Shown here in pieces: positions 24,483-33,336 of a stretch of 64,000 bases of DNA. Within the stretch, counting starts at the first letter, position 1. Every line of letters begins with the position of its first letter. This stretch comes from an uncultured Acetobacteraceae bacterium. Lineage in GTDB: Bacteria; Pseudomonadota; Alphaproteobacteria; Acetobacterales; Acetobacteraceae. The notes below the pieces were generated by a model that did not search any database, was not told the DNA's origin, and saw only the letters and a list, made by a program, of their open reading frames with translations. Where the stretch lies: assembly GCA_943912335.1 (NCBI GenBank), contig CALTUD010000003.1:1-64000 (forward strand), given 5' to 3'. The translations under genes were made by a program, and so were the position numbers.

Positions 24483-25355
24483 CTATCTTGTGGGCGCGCC
24501 GAAGGTCAGGCGGAGGCCGTCGCGGAGCGGCATCGGCGTGATGCCGAGCCGCTCTCGCAACGGCGTCGCGTCGAACGCCTTGTCTTCCAGGAGGCGCCGG
24601 ATCTCATCCGGACCGATCCTGGGCAGGCCGGGCAGCAAGCCCGCCGGACGGGCGACGGCGCCGAGCAGCCATGCCGGCAAAGGCAGCACCGGCCGCGCTC
24701 GCAGGCCGGCCGCCCGCGTCACTTCCCGCACGAAATCCCGATAAGGCATCGCCTCCGGTCCGCACGCGACCAGCGTGCTCGGCCCGTTCCAGTCCATGTC
24801 GAGCGCGGCCAGGATCGCCCGGGTCAGATCGGATTGATGGATCGGCTGCACCAGCGCGCGGCCGCCTCCTGGCAGTGGCACCACGGGCAGGCGTCGCAGC
24901 AGCGTGGCCAGACGTTGGACGTTATCCTCGCCCTCGGCGCCGTAGATCATGGTCGGATGCAGCATGACGCCGCTGCGACCGGAGCGGAGGAACGCGTCCT
25001 CCCCGGCCAGCACGCCGTTGCCGTGGCTGTCCGGCCAGCGGGTGAATTTACGGGTGCTGCCCAGAAAAACGAATCGCGCATCGTCCGGCGCCGACGCGAG
25101 CACGGCGCCGGCATGGCGGGCATGGGCGGTCGAGACGATGCGTTTCGCGCCTGCGAGAGCAGCGCGGAGGGCGGCGGGATCGCGCAGATCGGCGATGCGG
25201 GGTGCCGGCGCCAGGCCGGTGGCGCGCCAGCGTTCGGCGTTGCGCACCACGGGCACCACCGCGACCCCGGCCTCGATCAATCGGCGCGACAAAGCCTGTC
25301 CCGAGCGGCCGGAGGCGCCGATGACGTGGACGGGGGAGGAGTTGGGATCGGGCAT
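24483..25355 (-). CDS. NAD(P)-binding epimerase/reductase-like protein
   Basis: A 290-residue atypical SDR with the VIGASGRSGQALSRRLIEAG dinucleotide loop. MLHPTMIYGAEGEDN replaces the YxxxK region and resembles complex I NDUFA9-like and NAD-dependent epimerase proteins. FVFLGSTRKFTRWPDSHG is also visible. Substrate unknown. It lies 48 bases from the next SDR gene, same strand, and may be co-transcribed with it. Confidence 0.75.
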   Translation of the reverse strand: MPDPNSSPVHVIGASGRSGQALSRRLIEAGVAVVPVVRNAERWRATGLAPAPRIADLRDPAALRAALAGAKRIVSTAHARHAGAVLASAPDDARFVFLGSTRKFTRWPDSHGNGVLAGEDAFLRSGRSGVMLHPTMIYGAEGEDNVQRLATLLRRLPVVPLPGGGRALVQPIHQSDLTRAILAALDMDWNGPSTLVACGPEAMPYRDFVREVTRAAGLRARPVLPLPAWLLGAVARPAGLLPGLPRIGPDEIRRLLEDKAFDATPLRERLGITPMPLRDGLRLTFGAPTR

Positions 25356-25403
25356 GGCGCATCATGCCGCCGAACGGCCGAAAGCGCAGCCCGCCCCGCG
25401 TGG

Positions 25404-26219
25404 CTAGAACGCGACTTCGCCTTTGCGCCGTCGCCGGGCGACCGCGAGCAGATAATCGTCATAGCCTTCGGCCCGGGCGGGATCGAACGCGCCGGAGGCT
25501 CCTTCCGCGTCGCGTGCGTCGCCGAACACGATGCGCTCGTTGCGCGCCACGCCGGCCAGGATCGCGCCGGCGGCGGCTTCGGGCGTCTGTGCATCGTCCG
25601 GGGCTTCGATGCCGTTCGCAGCCCAGATGCCGGTGGCCGTGGTGCCCGGGGTTGCCGAGGAAACGCGTATGGCGTCGTCCCAAAGCTCGTAGCGGAGAGC
25701 GAGGCTGAGCGCATTGAGGGCGGCCTTGGTGGCGGCATACATGGATTGCTCGGCCATCGGCGTCAGCGCGATGCCGGAGATGATGTTGACGATATGCCCG
25801 TGCCCCTGAGCCCTCATGATCGGCAGCACGGCCCGGATGCCGAACAGCGGGCCGAAGAAGTTGAGAGCGAAGGCGCGGTGCCAATCGTCGTTGTCGAGCG
25901 TGTCGAAACGGCCGGGCAGTCCGGCGCCGGCATTGTTGAACAGCAGGTCGACTTTGCCGAACCGTTCCGCCGCGGTTCGGATGGCGGCGGCGATCTCGGC
26001 TTCGACGGTGACGTCGGCGTGTAGGGCCAGCACGCGCTCGGGGTGGGATGCATGCAGTGTGCGGCGCTGCGATTCGAGCCGTTCGGCGTCGCGGTCGATG
26101 AGCACCGTGGCCGCTGCGCCAGATGCGAGCAGGCGGGTGGCCAGAGCGGCGCCGATGCCGCCGGCGCCTCCGGTCACGATCGCGACGGTTCCGCCATAGG
26201 AGAAAGACGTGTCCGACAC
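25404..26219 (-). CDS. SDR-family oxidoreductase
   Basis: A 271-residue classical SDR starting with GTG at 26219 (GGAG ten bases upstream). It has TGGAGGIGAALATRL, NNAGAGLPGRF, the Ser in NIISGIALTPMAE and YAATKAALNAL (Tyr-x-x-x-Lys). The C-terminal part (residues 215-271) is Asp/Ala-rich and does not show the usual GGxxxV end, as in broad-substrate alcohol or steroid dehydrogenase-like SDRs. A perfect palindrome lies about 80 bases upstream of the start. Confidence 0.82.
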   Translation of the reverse strand: MSDTSFSYGGTVAIVTGGAGGIGAALATRLLASGAAATVLIDRDAERLESQRRTLHASHPERVLALHADVTVEAEIAAAIRTAAERFGKVDLLFNNAGAGLPGRFDTLDNDDWHRAFALNFFGPLFGIRAVLPIMRAQGHGHIVNIISGIALTPMAEQSMYAATKAALNALSLALRYELWDDAIRVSSATPGTTATGIWAANGIEAPDDAQTPEAAAGAILAGVARNERIVFGDARDAEGASGAFDPARAEGYDDYLLAVARRRRKGEVAF

Positions 26220-26297
26220 CTGTTCGCGGCTCCATGGGCGGGGCCGGGCATGACCCGGCGCCACTGAATGCGTAGGGCACGGGGATGATTGGGGCGC

Positions 26298-26311
26298 GGT
26301 ATCATGATACC
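26298..26311. promoter_or_regulatory. 14-base perfect palindrome, possible operator
   Basis: GGTATCATGATACC is a perfect dyad in the divergent region between the SDR gene (start 26219) and the rplM promoter (from 26354). It has the size and symmetry of a dimeric repressor site. No cognate regulator is adjacent. Confidence 0.45.
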
Positions 26312-26353
26312 GATGGCAAAGATCGTGTTCGGAGCTGGATCAAAAGGAAGTGC

Positions 26354-26382
26354 TTGACGGGTTTTGGGCGTCGCATCATAAG
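26354..26382 (+). promoter_or_regulatory. Sigma-70 type promoter of rplM-rpsI
   Basis: TTGACG (26354-26359), a 17-base spacer and CATAAG (26377-26382) make a good vegetative promoter about 50 bases before the rplM start. Confidence 0.6.
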
Positions 26383-26439
26383 CCCGCTCTCTGTCGCGCC
26401 CGGGCTCGCCCGGACGTGCTCCATAGGAATGGAATCACC

Positions 26440-26928
26440 ATGAAGACGACCCTCTCGCTGAAGCCCGCGGAGGTGACGAAGGGCTGGATCCTGATCGATG
26501 CCGACGGCCTCGTTCTCGGCCGCCTCGCCACCATCATCGCCCAGCGCCTGCGCGGCAAGCACAAGCCGCAGTTCACCCCGCACGTCGATTGCGGCGACAA
26601 CGTCGTCGTGATCAACGCCGAGAAGGTCCGTCTGACCGGCAACAAGGCCGGCCAGAAGCTGTTCCACTACCACACCGGCTATGCCGGCGGCATCAAGCAG
26701 CGCACCATCGCGCAGCGCCTCGAGGGCAAGAACCCGGGCCACGTGATCTCCAAGGCCGTGGAGCGCATGATCACCCGCGGTCCGCTGCAGCGCGCCCAGA
26801 TGAAGCACCTGTATGTGTATGCGGGCACCGCGCATCCGCATGACGGCCAGCAGCCGCAGAAGCTCGACGTCGCCGCCCTGAACCGCAAGAACTCCGTCTT
26901 CAACGGCGCGAAGAGCGTGGGAGCCTGA
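26440..26928 (+). CDS. rplM: 50S ribosomal protein L13
   Basis: A 162-residue L13, an early-assembling 50S protein that binds 23S rRNA. Conserved blocks are WILIDADGLVLGRLAT, RLRGKHKPQFTPHVDCGDNV, VVINAEKVRLTGNK, HTGYAGGIKQRT and VERMITRGPLQRAQMKHLYV. Start at 26440. rpsI follows after two bases, the universal rplM-rpsI pair. Confidence 0.97.
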   Translation: MKTTLSLKPAEVTKGWILIDADGLVLGRLATIIAQRLRGKHKPQFTPHVDCGDNVVVINAEKVRLTGNKAGQKLFHYHTGYAGGIKQRTIAQRLEGKNPGHVISKAVERMITRGPLQRAQMKHLYVYAGTAHPHDGQQPQKLDVAALNRKNSVFNGAKSVGA

Positions 26929-26930
26929 TC

Positions 26931-27434
26931 ATGTCCGAGACCAATACCCGCACCGGCTCGCTCGCCGACCTCAAGGACCTGGCCACCAGCGCCGGCGTCG
27001 TCGTCGCTTCCGAGGAAGCCGTCGTCCGTCAGCCGAAGCGCGACGCCCAGGGCCGTTCCTACGCCACCGGCCGCCGCAAGAACGCGGTCGCCCGCGTGTG
27101 GATCAAGCCGGGCAAGGGCGAGATCATCGTCAACAACCGCAAGGTCGGCACCTATTTCGCGCGCCCCGTGCTGCGCATGCTGCTGGCCCAGCCGTTCCTG
27201 GTGGCCGACCGCTACAACCAGTTCGACGTGTATTGCACGGTGAACGGCGGCGGTCTGTCCGGTCAGGCTGGTGCGCTGCGCCACGGCATCTCCCGCGCGC
27301 TGACCTATTACGAGCCGGGCCTGCGTTCGATCCTGAAGGCCGCCGGCTTCCTCACCCGCGACAGCCGCGTGGTCGAGCGCAAGAAGTACGGCAAGGCGAA
27401 GGCGCGTCGTTCGTTCCAGTTCTCCAAGCGCTGA
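26931..27434 (+). CDS. rpsI: 30S ribosomal protein S9
   Basis: A 167-residue S9. The N-terminal 40 residues (rich in Thr, Ser, Ala and Glu) are the extension seen in alphaproteobacteria. The core begins at SYATGRRKNAVARVWIKPGK and includes VNGGGLSGQAGALRHGISRA. The C-terminus RRSFQFSKR is the tail that reaches the P-site tRNA. Co-transcribed with rplM; a good terminator follows. Confidence 0.97.
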   Translation: MSETNTRTGSLADLKDLATSAGVVVASEEAVVRQPKRDAQGRSYATGRRKNAVARVWIKPGKGEIIVNNRKVGTYFARPVLRMLLAQPFLVADRYNQFDVYCTVNGGGLSGQAGALRHGISRALTYYEPGLRSILKAAGFLTRDSRVVERKKYGKAKARRSFQFSKR

Positions 27435-27498
27435 TCGAACCGCGGCGCGTTTCCCCGGAGCGATCCGGGGAAACGGCTCTGGTCTGTTTTCCGGGAAG

Positions 27499-27530
27499 CC
27501 CGGCGGTCGGTCCGATCGCCGGGTTTTCTG
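27499..27530 (+). terminator. Intrinsic terminator of rplM-rpsI
   Basis: CCCGGCG (27499-27505) pairs with CGCCGGG (27517-27523), followed directly by TTTTCTG. It lies 65 bases after the rpsI stop. Confidence 0.8.
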
Positions 27531-27615
27531 TATCCGGACGCCGATCGGCCGCGATTTTGCCCCCATGGTCATTCCGGGGCACATTCCGCGGCTCAACCAT
27601 CACAGGAGCAGCGGT

Positions 27616-28539
27616 TTGACGGCAGCGACGGTCTTCATCGACGGGGAAGCGGGCACCACGGGGCTCGGCATCAGGCGCCGGCTGGCCGCGCTCCCGGTTG
27701 AGATCCGATCCATCGATCCCGCGCTGCGCAAGGATCCCGAGGCCCGACGCGCGATGATGGGCGCGGTCGATCTGGTGGTGATGTGCCTGCCGGACGATGC
27801 CGCGCGCGAGACGGCCGCCCTCGCCGCCGAGCTGGACACGCCGCCGCGTCTGCTCGACGCGTCGACCGCGTTCCGCACCGATCCCGACTGGGTCTACGGC
27901 TTCCCGGAGATGACTCGCGCCCAGCCGGATGCGATCGCCCAGGCGCGTCGCGTCTCCAATCCGGGCTGTTATCCCACCGGGGCGATCGCGCTGCTGCGCC
28001 CGCTGATCGAGGCCGGGCTGCTGCCGGGCGACATGCCGTTCACCATCAATGCCGTGAGCGGATATTCCGGCGGTGGCAAGGCGATGATCGAGGCGCATGA
28101 GCGCGCCGGAGGACCGCCGTTCTTTCTTTACGGGCTCGGACTGGAGCACAAGCATGTGCCGGAGATCCGCGCCCAGGCGGGGCTGACCGTTCGCCCGATC
28201 TTCGTCCCCTCGGTCGGGCATTTCCCGCAGGGGATGCTGGTGTCGATCCCGCTGCATCTGTCGCAGCTGGGCGGGGATGCGACCGGGGCGGCGATGCGCG
28301 AGGCTCTGGCCGACTGGTATGCCGGCAGCGACCGCATCCGCGTCCTCCCGGCCGGCAATCCGGGCTCGCTGACTGCCGACGCTCTGGCGAACACCGATGC
28401 GATGGAATTGGCGGTGTTCGACAACGAGGAGCATGGCCAGGCGCTGCTGGTGGCGCGGCTGGACAATCTGGGCAAGGGCGCGTCCGGCGCGGCCGTGCAG
28501 AACATCGCGCTGATGCTGGGGCTCGACCAGCCGGCGTGA
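27616..28539 (+). CDS. argC: N-acetyl-gamma-glutamyl-phosphate reductase, type 2
   Basis: A 307-residue ArgC that reduces N-acetylglutamyl phosphate with NADPH in arginine synthesis. It has the short-form features: TVFIDGEAGTTGLGIRRRL at the start, LLDASTAFRTDPDWVYGFPE, catalytic Cys in VSNPGCYPTGAIALLRP, and SGYSGGGKAMI. Start is a TTG at 27616 with AGGAG seven bases upstream. The last four bases overlap the next gene as GTGA. Confidence 0.93.
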   Translation: MTAATVFIDGEAGTTGLGIRRRLAALPVEIRSIDPALRKDPEARRAMMGAVDLVVMCLPDDAARETAALAAELDTPPRLLDASTAFRTDPDWVYGFPEMTRAQPDAIAQARRVSNPGCYPTGAIALLRPLIEAGLLPGDMPFTINAVSGYSGGGKAMIEAHERAGGPPFFLYGLGLEHKHVPEIRAQAGLTVRPIFVPSVGHFPQGMLVSIPLHLSQLGGDATGAAMREALADWYAGSDRIRVLPAGNPGSLTADALANTDAMELAVFDNEEHGQALLVARLDNLGKGASGAAVQNIALMLGLDQPA

Positions 28540-28943
28540 GATCGCGCCGGACCCTGCAGATCGCCGTCGCCGTGCTGGGGCTTGTCCCGGTCGCGGCGGG
28601 GCTCGCCGGGGTGCTGTTGGGACCTGGGATGGTGGGGCTGTCCCATGCCGGGTCCAACCCGTCGCTCGACAGCCATATGCGCTATCTGTCCGGGCTCCTG
28701 CTCGGGATCGGCCTGGCGTTCTGGAGCCTGATCCCGCGCATCGAGCAGCAGCGCGCGGCATTTCTCATGCTGACGGCCATCGTGTTCGTCGGTGGTCTGG
28801 CGCGGCTGCTCGGCATGCTGGAGGACGGTATCCCGCCGCCGGCCATGCTGTTCGGCCTCGTCATGGAGCTGTTGGTGACGCCTCTGCTGTGTGTTTGGCA
28901 GGCGAGGGTGGCCCGGCTTGGAGCCGGCGCGTCCAGGGCGTAG
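28536..28943 (+). CDS. DUF4345-family membrane protein
   Basis: A 135-residue integral membrane protein with four hydrophobic segments, beginning TLQIAVAVLGLVPVAAGLAG and including HMRYLSGLLLGIGLAFWSL, the conserved block of DUF4345. It starts with GTG overlapping the argC stop, so it is coupled to argC; a functional link to arginine is not implied. The family's role is unknown. Confidence 0.8.
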   Translation: MRSRRTLQIAVAVLGLVPVAAGLAGVLLGPGMVGLSHAGSNPSLDSHMRYLSGLLLGIGLAFWSLIPRIEQQRAAFLMLTAIVFVGGLARLLGMLEDGIPPPAMLFGLVMELLVTPLLCVWQARVARLGAGASRA

Positions 28944-28983
28944 AACCCCGCCCTGTGCGTTGTCGGGAAGGGCGGGCCGGTTG

Positions 28984-29823
28984 ATGCGGTTCACAGTGCG
29001 CGATATCGGCGCGATGAAGCAGGCAGGCGAGCGCATCGTCATGCTCACCGCCTATGATCACCCGTCCGCCGCGTTGGCGGAGGCTGCGGGGGTCCGTTTC
29101 CTGCTGGTCGGCGACAGTCTCGGCATGGTGGTGCTGGGACGCGACAGCACCCTGCCGGTCACGATCGAGGACATGGTGCGCCATGCCGAGGCGGTGGTGC
29201 GCGGCGCTCCCGGCGCGCTCGTAGTCGGCGATCTGCCGTTCCTCACCTACGCAAGTTCGGACGATGCCGTCGATGCCGCGCGCGCGCTGATGCAACGCGC
29301 CGGGGTGCAGGCGGTGAAGCTGGAGGGTGGCGCGGCCCTCGCGCCGACGGTGCGCCATCTCACCACGCTGGGCGTGCCGGTGATGGGGCATCTCGGCTTC
29401 ACGCCGCAGGCGATGCATCAGGTGGGTGTGCGCGTGCAGGCGAAGGAGGCGACGGAAGCGCGTCGTCTGCTGGAAGACGCGTTGGCGCTGCAGGAGGCCG
29501 GAGCCTTCGCCGTGGTGCTGGAACTGGTGCCGGCGCCGCTCGCGGAAGCGGTGTCGGCGCGGCTGCGAATTCCCACGATCGGCATCGGCGCAGGGGCGGG
29601 CTGCGACGGTCAGGTGCAGGTCTGGCACGACATTCTGGGGCTTTCGCCGGGCAGGCCGCCACGGCACGCCAAGATCTACGCGCCGATCGGCGAGATGATC
29701 CGCGACGCGATCGCCGCCTATGCCGCGGAGGTGCGCGAAGGCGTCTTTCCGACCGCCGCCAACAGTGCCAGGATGGATCAGGCAGAACTCGAACGCGCGC
29801 TCGGAAACGGGAGCGGCGGATGA
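28984..29823 (+). CDS. panB: 3-methyl-2-oxobutanoate hydroxymethyltransferase
   Basis: A 279-residue PanB that adds a hydroxymethyl group from methylene-THF to ketoisovalerate, the first committed pantothenate step. Key blocks are MLTAYDHPSAALAEAAGV, LLVGDSLGMVVLGRDSTLPV (metal Asp), GDLPFLTY, VKLEGG, GHLGFTPQ and LELVPAPLAE, then GIGAGAGCDGQVQVWHDILG. A TTG at 28981 is an alternative start. It overlaps panC by four bases. Confidence 0.95.
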   Translation: MRFTVRDIGAMKQAGERIVMLTAYDHPSAALAEAAGVRFLLVGDSLGMVVLGRDSTLPVTIEDMVRHAEAVVRGAPGALVVGDLPFLTYASSDDAVDAARALMQRAGVQAVKLEGGAALAPTVRHLTTLGVPVMGHLGFTPQAMHQVGVRVQAKEATEARRLLEDALALQEAGAFAVVLELVPAPLAEAVSARLRIPTIGIGAGAGCDGQVQVWHDILGLSPGRPPRHAKIYAPIGEMIRDAIAAYAAEVREGVFPTAANSARMDQAELERALGNGSGG

Positions 29824-30656
29824 TCGTCGCGCGCACGCGTGCGGAGCTGCGCGCAGCACGCGCGACGCTTGGGACGGTCGGGTTCGTGCCGACCATGGGC
29901 TTTCTGCATGACGGCCATCTGAGCCTGGTCGGCCGGGCACGCGACGAGAACGATGCGGTCGTCGTCAGCATCTTCGTCAATCCGACCCAGTTCGGCCCCA
30001 ACGAGGATCTGAGTCGTTATCCGCGCGATCTCGAGCGTGACCTGCGCCTGCTGCGCGAGGCCGGCGTGGCGCTGGCGTTCGTGCCGGAACCGGGCGAGAT
30101 CTACCCGGACGGTTTCGCCACGCGCATCGATGTCGGTCCGATCGCTCTGCCGCTCGAAGGCGCCGTGCGTCCCGGCCATTTCGCCGGCGTCGCCACGGTG
30201 GTGAACAAGCTGATCAATCTTGTGCAGCCTGAAACGATCTATTTCGGCCAGAAGGACGCGCAGCAATGCGCCGTGCTGCGTCGCATGATCGTCGATCTCG
30301 ATCTGCCGGTACGCATGGTGGTGGTTCCGACCATGCGCGAAGCGGACGGTCTCGCCATGTCAAGCCGCAACACCTATCTCGATCCGCAGGCACGAAATCG
30401 TGCGACGGCGCTGTTTCGCGCGCTGGAGGCGGCGCGTGACCGATACGAGGACGGGGAGCGAGACGCAGAAACGCTGCGCCGTTGCATGGCCTCGGTGATC
30501 GCGGAAAGTGGTGATCCGGTCATCGATTATCTGAGCGTGGCTGATCCCGAGACGCTGCACGAACTCGACGTCGTCGAGAACGGCGCGCTCCTGTCGCTCG
30601 CCGTGCGTTTCGGCAATACGCGTTTGATCGACAATCTGTCGCTTCGCCGCGGATAG
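29820..30656 (+). CDS. panC: Pantothenate synthetase
   Basis: A 278-residue PanC that joins pantoate and beta-alanine with ATP. It has the HIGH-type loop FVPTMGFLHDGHLSLVGRA, VSIFVNPTQFGPNEDLSRYP, GHFAGVATVVNKL, YFGQKDAQQCAVLRRM and the KMSKS-like MSSRNTYLDP. It is translationally coupled to panB (ATGA), giving a panBC unit. Confidence 0.96.
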   Translation: MIVARTRAELRAARATLGTVGFVPTMGFLHDGHLSLVGRARDENDAVVVSIFVNPTQFGPNEDLSRYPRDLERDLRLLREAGVALAFVPEPGEIYPDGFATRIDVGPIALPLEGAVRPGHFAGVATVVNKLINLVQPETIYFGQKDAQQCAVLRRMIVDLDLPVRMVVVPTMREADGLAMSSRNTYLDPQARNRATALFRALEAARDRYEDGERDAETLRRCMASVIAESGDPVIDYLSVADPETLHELDVVENGALLSLAVRFGNTRLIDNLSLRRG

Positions 30657-30811
30657 ACGACCGATGCCGCCTTCCGGCTGGCGACGCTGAAAAGCGATGC
30701 GCCGGCCGCGTTTGGCTCTTGCCTGCACCCGTCACGATGTTTCACCTTCGGGATGGCCGCGCAACGCGATGCACCTAGATGTTGCGGTGCGGCCAGGAGG
30801 TAAACATCATC

Positions 30812-32917
30812 ATGCCGACCAAAACCAGGATCGCGCTGCTCGCGTCCCTGAGCCTGCTTGCGACCGCGACGGCACGTGCGGAGACCTACAAGGAACCCTA
30901 TCGTCCGGCGTTCCACTACACCCCGGCGAAGAACTGGATGAATGACCCCAACGGCCTGATCTTCGCCGACGGTGCTTTCCAGATGTTCTACCAATACAAT
31001 CCGATCGGAACCGTGGCGGAGAACCAGTCATGGGGCCACGCGCGCGGAAAGGATCTGCTGCACTGGACCGAGTTGCCCGTCGCCATTCCGGCGGAGAAGA
31101 ACGCGGCCGGGCAATACAGCAACCTGATCTTCTCCGGCAGCGCGGTGAAGGACGAGCACAACAGCAGCGGGCTCGGCGTCGGACACAGGGCGCCGCTGGT
31201 GGCGATCTACGCCAACAACTACCTGTCGGATCAGACGCTCGCCAACGGGCAGCACGTGGTTGCCGGACAGCAAGGCGTCTCGATCGCGTCGTCCAACGAT
31301 GGCGGCGTGAGCTGGACGCAGTATCCGGGCAATCCGGTGATCGCTGCGCCGCCTGCGCCTTATGCCGATCAGAGCACGGCTTTTCGCGATCCGAAGGTGT
31401 TCTGGTACGAGCCCGGCCATAAATGGGTGATGGTCGCGGCTCTGTCCAACATCCACAGGGTGATCCTGTATTCGTCCACGGATCTCAAGAGCTGGACCTA
31501 TCTCAGCACGTTCGGACCGGCCAACGCGATGTTCGGCGCCTGGGAATGTCCGGATCTGTTTCCGATGCGCGTGAACGATGTCGGGCCGGAAAAATGGGTG
31601 TTGATGGTCGGCATCAATCCGGGCGCGGAATATGCGGGCTCCGGCACGCAATATTTCACCGGCACGTTCGACGGAACCAGCTTCACGGCCGATGCCGACA
31701 GCGTGCATTCCCCGACGCCCCAGGCCGGCGCGGAAACGTTCCAGGACTTCTCGTCCGGTCAGAGCTACGCGGCGCTGGGTTGGAGCACGACCGGTGCGTT
31801 CGTCGGCGCCGCTCCGTTCACGGAAACCATCGAAGGCAGCGTCACCAACCACATCCTGGACACCTATCTCTCCGGCGATTCCGCGAAAGGCACGGTGACG
31901 TCGCCGAGCTTCACGATCCACAAGCCGTTCATCGATTTCCAGATCGGCGGCGGTTCCTATCCGCGCAATCCGGCCACTGCCGGCACGCCGGCCGACACGG
32001 AGACCACGATCAATCTGTTGGTGGATGGGCGTGTCGTTCACAGCACCACCGGCAACGGCCTCGGTGCCATGGCCTGGCGTTCCTGGGATGTGAGCGGGCT
32101 GATCGGGCACAAGGCGCAGATCGAGGTGATCGACGCCAATGACGGTTCCCAGGGATTCGGCCATATCTTCGTGGGCGACATCCTGTTCACCGACCAGCCG
32201 CAGCTGGAAGCGAACTGGCTCGATCACGGCCCGGATTTCTACGCCACCGTGACCTTCAACGATCTGCCGGAGAATGCCCGCACGGCGATCGGCTGGATGA
32301 ACAACTGGAACTACGCCCAGGTGATTCCGACCAGCCCGTGGCGGAGCCAGATGGCGATCCCGCGTACCTTGTCGCTGCGCGAGCTGAACGGTCATCTCGC
32401 CCTGTTCCAGAACCCGGTCGGCACGTTCCCGTTGCTGTATGACCATCTGCTCGATGCGTCGGCGAGCAACATCGCTCTCGATCGCGATCATCCGTCGGTT
32501 TCGCTCGACCGCGTCCATGGCAAGCAACTGGATATCGTGGCGGATTTCGTTCCGGGGACGGCAGACACCTTCGGTCTGCATGTGCGCACGGGCGCCAACG
32601 GCGAGAAGACGACGATCGGTTATTCGCCGGCTACGCACAGCTTGTTCGTCGATCGTCAGCAATCGGGCGACGTGGCGTTCCAGCCCGGTTTCGCTGGTCG
32701 CTACGAGGCACCGCTGCTGCCCGGTCCAGACGGGCATGTGCGGCTGCGTATTCTGCTGGATACGTCCTCGGTCGAAGTGTTCGGGGGCGAGGGAAGCGCC
32801 GTTCTGACGGCGCAGATTTTCCCATCCGAACAAAGCGTCGGCGTCGATGCCTTCGCGGACGGCGGCAGCGCCGTGCTGCATGCGATCCGGGCCTGGAGCG
32901 TGCGCAGCATCCATTGA
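30812..32917 (+). CDS. Secreted GH32 levanase/fructanase
   Basis: A 701-residue exported glycoside hydrolase family 32 enzyme that releases fructose from levan, inulin or sucrose. A signal peptide (about residues 1-23, ending ATARA) leads to the catalytic propeller: nucleophile Asp45 in WMNDPNG, transition-state Asp193 in FRDPKV, acid/base Glu245 in WECPDLF. Residues about 345-465 form an inserted beta-sandwich (SFTIHKPFIDFQIGGGSYPR, GFGHIFVGDILFTD) of the kind found in some bacterial and fungal GH32 enzymes. The C-terminal sandwich ends with SSVEVFGGEG. AGGAGG lies 11 bases before the ATG. The fold cannot separate levanase from inulinase; the levansucrase at 51.7 kb favours levan. Confidence 0.92.
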   Translation: MPTKTRIALLASLSLLATATARAETYKEPYRPAFHYTPAKNWMNDPNGLIFADGAFQMFYQYNPIGTVAENQSWGHARGKDLLHWTELPVAIPAEKNAAGQYSNLIFSGSAVKDEHNSSGLGVGHRAPLVAIYANNYLSDQTLANGQHVVAGQQGVSIASSNDGGVSWTQYPGNPVIAAPPAPYADQSTAFRDPKVFWYEPGHKWVMVAALSNIHRVILYSSTDLKSWTYLSTFGPANAMFGAWECPDLFPMRVNDVGPEKWVLMVGINPGAEYAGSGTQYFTGTFDGTSFTADADSVHSPTPQAGAETFQDFSSGQSYAALGWSTTGAFVGAAPFTETIEGSVTNHILDTYLSGDSAKGTVTSPSFTIHKPFIDFQIGGGSYPRNPATAGTPADTETTINLLVDGRVVHSTTGNGLGAMAWRSWDVSGLIGHKAQIEVIDANDGSQGFGHIFVGDILFTDQPQLEANWLDHGPDFYATVTFNDLPENARTAIGWMNNWNYAQVIPTSPWRSQMAIPRTLSLRELNGHLALFQNPVGTFPLLYDHLLDASASNIALDRDHPSVSLDRVHGKQLDIVADFVPGTADTFGLHVRTGANGEKTTIGYSPATHSLFVDRQQSGDVAFQPGFAGRYEAPLLPGPDGHVRLRILLDTSSVEVFGGEGSAVLTAQIFPSEQSVGVDAFADGGSAVLHAIRAWSVRSIH

Positions 32918-33138
32918 TGCGCGAGGAACGGCGTCGCTCGGGCGGCGCCGTGTTCCGGTGGCATGGCGATCGGGTGACGCCATGCTGTCGGGCTTTTCCT
33001 GTCGCCCGGTTGGTCCACGAATACGGCCAGACCCGGCGTCATGGCGAGGGATCGGTGGTTCCGGATACGGGGCGACCGGCCAGCTGCCAAACCGAGCGGT
33101 GTCGCGTTTGTCGCAGATCGGATCGTGCTTGGAGAAAA

Positions 33139-33187
33139 TGGCGTCCCGTACGGGATTCGAACCCGTGTTACCGCCGTGAAAGGGCGG
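33139..33187 (-). repeat. Left attachment core (tRNA-Glu 3' fragment)
   Basis: 49 bases identical to 41272-41320. It reads, on the minus strand, as the anticodon arm, variable loop, T arm, acceptor strand and CCA of tRNA-Glu. The 5' half of the tRNA is missing here, so this is the displaced end made on integration. Confidence 0.92.
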
Positions 33188-33280
33188 CATAAGCCGTCCC
33201 ACAGCGTCCCGGACTGTTTCGGAAAAGCAAGCAAAAACAATGACATGGGAAGCTTTCTGTCTCGCTGCGGCTCGCCTTGT

Positions 33281-33313
33281 CCGGGTGCATCAAGTCAGCA
33301 TAAAGTCAGCACA
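33281..33313. repeat. Left integrase arm-site repeat
   Basis: 33 bases matching 41194-41226 at 29 positions, same orientation. It contains two copies of AGTCAGCA eleven bases apart. It lies between the left core and the integrase start, as expected for arm-type Int sites. Confidence 0.7.
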
Positions 33314-33336
33314 GATTTTGCGATAGCGGAACGATC

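Noticed and set aside
33139..33187. A second tRNA-Glu gene at the left end of the element
   Set aside because: Only the 3' 49 bases are present; the D arm and 5' acceptor strand are missing.
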